From positions 1-8,174 of the forward strand of contig DVJK01000160.1 in the NCBI GenBank assembly GCA_018716795.1: 8,174 nt of DNA, read 5' to 3'. Positions within the stretch are counted from its first letter, which is position 1. Each line of letters starts with the position of its first letter. The stretch is from Candidatus Scatomorpha merdipullorum (GTDB taxonomy: Bacteria; Bacillota; Clostridia; Oscillospirales; Oscillospiraceae). Below, piece by piece: positions 4,874-8,174 of this stretch. The notes beneath the pieces are model-generated. The model saw nothing but the letters and a program-made list of their open reading frames with translations, was not told the DNA's origin and did no database searches. The position numbers and the translations under genes are program-made.

Positions 4874-7645
4874 ATGGGATTCATGAGCAAGCTTTTCGGC
4901 TCGCACAGCGACCACGAGCTTAAACGCATATACCCGATTGTCGACAGGATTGAGGCCCTTGAGCCGCAGATGAGCGCCCTCTCGGACGAGGAGCTCAAGG
5001 CCAAGACGCAGGAGTTCAAAGACCGCTACGCCGCGGGCGAGAGCCTGGACGAGCTGATGCCCGAGGCCTTCGCCGCCGTGCGCGAGGCGGCCTGGCGCGT
5101 CCTGGGCATGAAGCCCTTCCGCGTCCAGCTCATAGGCGGCGTCGTCCTCCACCAGGGCCGCATCGCCGAGATGAAGATCGGCGAGGGCAAGACCCTCGTC
5201 GCCGTCCTGCCGGCGTACCTCAACGCGATTGCGGGCGAGGGCGTCCACATCGTCACCGTCAACGACTACCTCGCCAAGCGCGACAGCGAGTGGATGGGCA
5301 AGGTCCACCGCTTCATGGGCCTCTCCGTCGGCCTTATCGTCCACGGCCTCACGAGCGAGGAGCGCCGCGCGGCCTACGCGGCCGACATCACCTACGGCAC
5401 GAATAACGAGCTCGGCTTCGACTATCTGCGCGACAACATGGCGATATACAAGAGCCAGATGGTGCAGCGCGGGCACGCCTTCGCCATCGTCGACGAGGTC
5501 GACTCCATACTCATAGACGAGGCGAGGACGCCGCTCATCATCTCCGGCCGCGGCGACGAGAGCACGGACATGTACCGCCGCGCGGACGACTTTGTCCGCA
5601 CGCTGCGCAGGCTCGTCGTCGCCTCCACGGACGACAAGGCAGAGGAGGCCGAGGATCTGGACGCCGACTACGTCGTCGACGAGAAGGCCCGCACCGCCAC
5701 GCTCACCGCGCGCGGCACGGCCAAGGCCGAGAGCTGGTTCAAGCTCGACAACCTCTCCGACATTGAAAATTCCACCCTCTCACACCACATAAACCAGGCC
5801 CTCAAGGCCCACGGCGTCATGAAGAGGGATATAGACTACGTCGTCAAGGACGGCGAGGTGATTATCGTCGACGAGTTCACGGGCCGCCTCATGCTCGGCC
5901 GGCGGTACTCCGAGGGCCTGCACCAGGCCATAGAGGCCAAGGAGCACGTCGACGTCCAGCGCGAAAACCGCACGCTGGCCACGATAACCTTCCAGAACTA
6001 CTTCCGCCTCTACGGCAAGCTCTCCGGCATGACCGGCACCGCGCTCACCGAGGCGGAGGAGTTCCAGACCATCTACGCCCTCGACATTATTGAGATACCC
6101 ACGAACAAGCCCGTCGTCCGCAAGGACCACCCCGACGTCGTCTATAAGAACGAGGCGGGCAAGGACAGGGCCATCATAGAGCAGATTATCGCCTGCCACG
6201 AGAAGGGCCAGCCTGTGCTGGTGGGCACGATAAGCATAGAGAAGAGCGAATACCTCTCCGGCCTTTTGAAAAAGCGCGGCATCGCGCACAACGTCCTGAA
6301 CGCCAAGCAGCATGAGCGCGAGGCGGAGATAGTCGCGCAGGCCGGCAAGCTCGGCGCTGTCACCATCGCCACGAACATGGCCGGCCGAGGCACGGACATC
6401 ATGCTCGGCGGCAACGCGGAGTATCTCGCGCGCAACGACCTCAAGAAGGCCGGGTATTCCGAGGAGGTCATCGCCGAGGCCACGGGCTACGCGGACACGG
6501 ACAGCGAGGAAATCCTCGCCGCGCGCAGGCTGTTCGCCGAGCGCATGGCCGAGCACAAGCAGGTCACGGACGCCGAGGCCGAGCAGGTCAAGGCCGTGGG
6601 CGGCCTCTTTATCCTCGGCACGGAGCGGCACGAGTCGCGGCGTATAGACAACCAGCTGCGCGGCCGCGCCGGACGCCAGGGCGACCCGGGCGAGAGCCGT
6701 TTCTTCCTCGCGCTGTCGGACGATTTGCTGCGCCTCTTCGGCGGCGAGCGCGTCTCCGGCCTCATGGAGACGCTGAAGATAGACGAGGACACGCCCCTCG
6801 ACCAGAAGCTGCTCACCAACCGCATAGAGCAGGCCCAGCGCACGGTCGAGAGCCGCAACTTCCAGACCCGCAAGAACGTCCTCGAGTACGACGACGTCAT
6901 GAACGTGCAGCGCAACGTCATATACGCCGAGCGCAGGAAGGTGCTCGACGGCGAGGATTTGCAGCCGAGCATCCGCAGGATGATAGAGGAATACGTCTCC
7001 GGCACGATAGCCGAGGGCTTCGCCGCCGAGCCGCATCCGGACATAAAGCAGATAAACGAAATCCTCGCGCCCTTCGGCCGGCTCTTCCTCGTGCCGGGCG
7101 AGCTGCGCTTCACGCCCGAGGAGGCCGCAGGCCTCACGGCGGACAAGCTCACGGAAAAGGTGCTCGAGCGCGCCTTCGACGTCTATGAGAAGAAGGAGGC
7201 CTCCCTCGGGCTCATGCCCGGCGGCGCGCCCCTCATGCGCGAGGTGGAGCGCGTGGTCATGCTCCGCGTCGTGGACGAGTACTGGATGGACCACCTCGAC
7301 GCCATGACGGAGCTGCGCCGCGGCATCGCCCTGCGCGGCTACGGCAACACGAAGCCGATAGACGCCTATAAGAACGAGGGCTTCGAGATGTTCGAGGCCA
7401 TGATACGCGGCATCCGCGAGGAGACCGTCCGCCGCCTCTACATCGTGCGCATAGCCAAGCAGCAGCCAATAGAGCGCAAGAGCGTGTCGAGCGCCCAGAC
7501 CGCCAACGTCGGCGGCGAGCCCCAGAAGAAAAAGCCCATAAAAAAGATAAAGAAGCCCGGCCGCAACGACCCCTGCCCCTGCGGCAAGCTTCGTCCGAAC
7601 GGCCTGCCGATGAAGTACAAAGACTGCTGCGGCCGCAACGACTAA
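4874..7645 (+). CDS. secA: SecA, preprotein translocase ATPase
   Basis: The 923-residue product is the cytosolic motor that drives unfolded preproteins through the SecYEG channel by ATP hydrolysis; SecY and partners are not in the window. The N-terminus is MGFMSKLFG. Walker A is MKIGEGKT (100-107), with Ile102 where SecA almost always has Thr. The Walker B/DEAD segment is VDEVDSILIDEARTPLI (206-222). The preprotein cross-linking domain follows at about 225-370, then SGMTGTA (384-390). The second nucleotide-binding domain runs from about 415 to 605 with NMAGRGTDIMLGG (501-513) and GRAGRQGDPGESRFF (597-611). Helical scaffold and wing domains follow, with EYDDVMNVQR (671-680) and DEYWMDHLDAM (801-811). 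A lysine-rich linker (885-894) leads to the zinc tail with C901, C903, C918 and C919; its middle gap is longer than the usual eight residues. The gene is complete, has its own promoter, and is divergent from the DUF1846 gene. No simple terminator follows before the repeat array. Confidence 0.98.
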   Translation: MGFMSKLFGSHSDHELKRIYPIVDRIEALEPQMSALSDEELKAKTQEFKDRYAAGESLDELMPEAFAAVREAAWRVLGMKPFRVQLIGGVVLHQGRIAEMKIGEGKTLVAVLPAYLNAIAGEGVHIVTVNDYLAKRDSEWMGKVHRFMGLSVGLIVHGLTSEERRAAYAADITYGTNNELGFDYLRDNMAIYKSQMVQRGHAFAIVDEVDSILIDEARTPLIISGRGDESTDMYRRADDFVRTLRRLVVASTDDKAEEAEDLDADYVVDEKARTATLTARGTAKAESWFKLDNLSDIENSTLSHHINQALKAHGVMKRDIDYVVKDGEVIIVDEFTGRLMLGRRYSEGLHQAIEAKEHVDVQRENRTLATITFQNYFRLYGKLSGMTGTALTEAEEFQTIYALDIIEIPTNKPVVRKDHPDVVYKNEAGKDRAIIEQIIACHEKGQPVLVGTISIEKSEYLSGLLKKRGIAHNVLNAKQHEREAEIVAQAGKLGAVTIATNMAGRGTDIMLGGNAEYLARNDLKKAGYSEEVIAEATGYADTDSEEILAARRLFAERMAEHKQVTDAEAEQVKAVGGLFILGTERHESRRIDNQLRGRAGRQGDPGESRFFLALSDDLLRLFGGERVSGLMETLKIDEDTPLDQKLLTNRIEQAQRTVESRNFQTRKNVLEYDDVMNVQRNVIYAERRKVLDGEDLQPSIRRMIEEYVSGTIAEGFAAEPHPDIKQINEILAPFGRLFLVPGELRFTPEEAAGLTADKLTEKVLERAFDVYEKKEASLGLMPGGAPLMREVERVVMLRVVDEYWMDHLDAMTELRRGIALRGYGNTKPIDAYKNEGFEMFEAMIRGIREETVRRLYIVRIAKQQPIERKSVSSAQTANVGGEPQKKKPIKKIKKPGRNDPCPCGKLRPNGLPMKYKDCCGRND

Positions 7646-7657
7646 ACCGGACTTGTC

Positions 7658-7738
7658 TTTTTCGCCCCTGGCTTCGCGAGGCTCGGTCGCTGTATCTTGA
7701 TACAGCTTCCCTCGCCGCGCTTTGCCAGGAACGAAAAA
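7658..7738. repeat. Inverted-repeat unit 1, loop CTTG
   Basis: Begins 12 bp after the secA stop codon. The central stem is GCTGTAT (7689-7695), loop CTTG, ATACAGC (7700-7706). Both arms are identical to unit 3; only the four loop bases differ. It is the first structure that could shape the secA mRNA 3' end, but no T tract follows it on the plus strand. Confidence 0.9.
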
Positions 7739-7787
7739 TACTGCGTCTGGAGGTCGGAGGAAACCTTGGGCGGCGGATTTGGCGTTT

Positions 7788-7839
7788 GCCGCGCTTTGGC
7801 GGGAACGAAAAATCCTGCGTCTGGAGGTCGGCGGAGGTC
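7788..7839. repeat. Right-half copy of the repeat unit
   Basis: GCCGCGCTTTGG ... GAACGAAAAA (7788-7812) followed by a normal linker (7813-7839) matches the right arm of a unit, while the left arm and centre are missing. It is preceded by about 30 bp of unique sequence (about 7758-7787). It looks like a deletion remnant that interrupts the otherwise regular spacing. Confidence 0.85.
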
Positions 7840-7920
7840 TTTTTCGCCCCTGGCTTCGCGAGGCGCGCTTGCTGTATCTTGATACAGCTGCGCTTGCCGC
7901 GCTTTGCCAGGAACGAAAAA
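7840..7920. repeat. Inverted-repeat unit 2, divergent arms, loop CTTG
   Basis: The same outer arms and centre as unit 1, but both inner arm segments are changed: TCGGTC before the centre becomes GCGCTT, and TTCCCTC after it becomes TGCGCTT. GCGC is self-complementary, so the altered segments can still pair with each other. Confidence 0.9.
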
Positions 7921-7945
7921 TACTGCGTCCGGAGGTTGGCGGAGG

Positions 7946-8026
7946 TTTTTCGCCCCTGGCTTCGCGAGGCTCGGTCGCTGTATAATAATACAGCTTCCCT
8001 CGCCGCGCTTTGCCAGGAACGAAAAA
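7946..8026. repeat. Inverted-repeat unit 3, loop AATA
   Basis: Arms equal those of unit 1, with loop AATA (7984-7987) instead of CTTG. The linker before it is 3 bp shorter than the others, lacking the TC that normally precedes the T run. Confidence 0.9.
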
Positions 8027-8054
8027 TACTGCGTCTGGAGGGTGGGCGGAGGTC

Positions 8055-8135
8055 TTTTTCGCCCCTGGCTGCGCGAGGCTCGGTCGCTGTATAATAATAC
8101 AGCTTCCCTCGCCGCGCTTTGCCAGGAACGAAAAA
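8055..8135. repeat. Inverted-repeat unit 4, loop AATA
   Basis: Differs from unit 3 over the full 109-bp unit by one base, CTTCGCG to CTGCGCG in the left arm, which suggests a recent tandem duplication. Confidence 0.9.
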
Positions 8136-8163
8136 TACTGCGTCTGGAGGGTGGGCGGAGGTC

Positions 8164-8174
8164 TTTTTCGCCCC
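8164..8174. repeat. Start of repeat unit 5, cut by window end
   Basis: TTTTTCGCCCC matches the first 11 bases of every other unit and begins exactly 109 bp after unit 4, so the array continues beyond the window. Confidence 0.85.

Larger units (their letters stand above)
7658..8174. repeat. Tandem array of ~109-bp inverted-repeat units, non-coding, continues past window end
   Basis: The whole 3' end of the window after secA is filled by this array; no gene is credible in it. Each unit is an 81-bp imperfect inverted repeat running from TTTTTCGCCCCTGGC to GCCAGGAACGAAAAA, with a perfect centre GCTGTAT-4 nt-ATACAGC, followed by a linker TACTGCGTCTGGAGG ... GGAGGTC of 25-28 bp. Four complete inverted repeats, one right-half copy and the start of a fifth complete unit are visible. 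Unit starts are at 7658, 7840, 7946, 8055 and 8164. The spacings are 182, 106, 109 and 109; the first includes the half copy. The RNA of either strand would fold into long hairpins. Function is unknown: candidates are REP/BIME-like elements, a non-autonomous mobile repeat that expanded in tandem, or a transcript-end structure for secA. Confidence 0.93.

Noticed and set aside
5780..7294. A 504-codon open frame antisense to secA
   Set aside because: It mirrors secA codons with G/C-rich third positions; the translation is low in complexity (Leu, Ala, Val, Glu rich) with no recognisable motif, and no ribosome binding site supports it.
7646..7738. Classical intrinsic terminator for secA
   Set aside because: The first inverted repeat forms a hairpin but is followed by TACTGCG rather than a T tract, and its T run lies at the 5' side, so it does not fit a standard terminator.
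7697..8094. Three overlapping open frames of 61-102 codons in the repeat array
   Set aside because: They arise because the 109-bp unit is not a multiple of three and contains few stops. The translations repeat the same phrases in shifted frames, and the GGAGG boxes belong to the repeat linker.
7658..8174. CRISPR array
   Set aside because: Units are 106-109 bp with repeat-identical linkers, are themselves palindromic over 81 bp, and have no unique spacers or cas genes nearby.

Overview
The window looks like a GC-rich Firmicutes (Clostridia-type) chromosome, probably an uncultured or gut-associated Oscillospiraceae-like lineage. The grounds are a canonical clostridial-style secA, a DUF1846 (UPF0371) gene, strong AGGAGG-type ribosome binding sites and sigma-A-type promoters. 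Codon use is unusual in keeping many ATA (Ile) and AGG (Arg) codons although most third positions are G or C. The lineage is inferred from style only; no 16S or other decisive marker is present.

Layout. (1) Positions 1-1248 are the end of an integrated element: the C-terminal half of a large serine recombinase, then a 134-residue resolvase-type catalytic domain whose nucleophilic serine is replaced by alanine. This part is visibly less GC-rich than the rest. (2) Positions 1262-1426, minus strand, form a complete tRNA-Gly(CCC) transcription unit: consensus promoter, tRNA with encoded CCA, and intrinsic terminator. The 3' end of the tRNA faces the recombinase genes, so the element/chromosome junction probably lies close to the terminator. 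(3) Positions 1434-2813, plus strand, carry a Vat-family (xenobiotic/streptogramin-type) hexapeptide acetyltransferase and then a membrane-anchored XRE-family regulator with a C-terminal zinc ribbon; a GC palindrome lies in the regulator's promoter. A strong hairpin at 2818-2849 closes this block and also the convergent block that follows. (4) Positions 2875-4774, minus strand, are a two-gene operon: a DUF1846 protein and a small Smr-like protein, joined by a TAATG stop/start overlap. (5) Positions 4828-7645, plus strand, hold secA, complete, divergent from the DUF1846 operon. (6) Positions 7658-8174 are non-coding: a tandem array of ~109-bp units, each made of an 81-bp imperfect inverted repeat plus a ~28-bp linker. 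It runs off the end of the window.

How the parts relate. SecA is housekeeping (the ATPase motor of Sec-dependent export). The Vat-like enzyme and the XRE regulator may form a small adaptive module, but no shared operator proves a link. The two recombinase genes belong to a mobile element whose body lies upstream of this window. I found no CRISPR array, toxin-antitoxin pair, or clear defence system. The least explained items are the inverted-repeat array after secA, the serine-less small recombinase, and the DUF1846-Smr pair.
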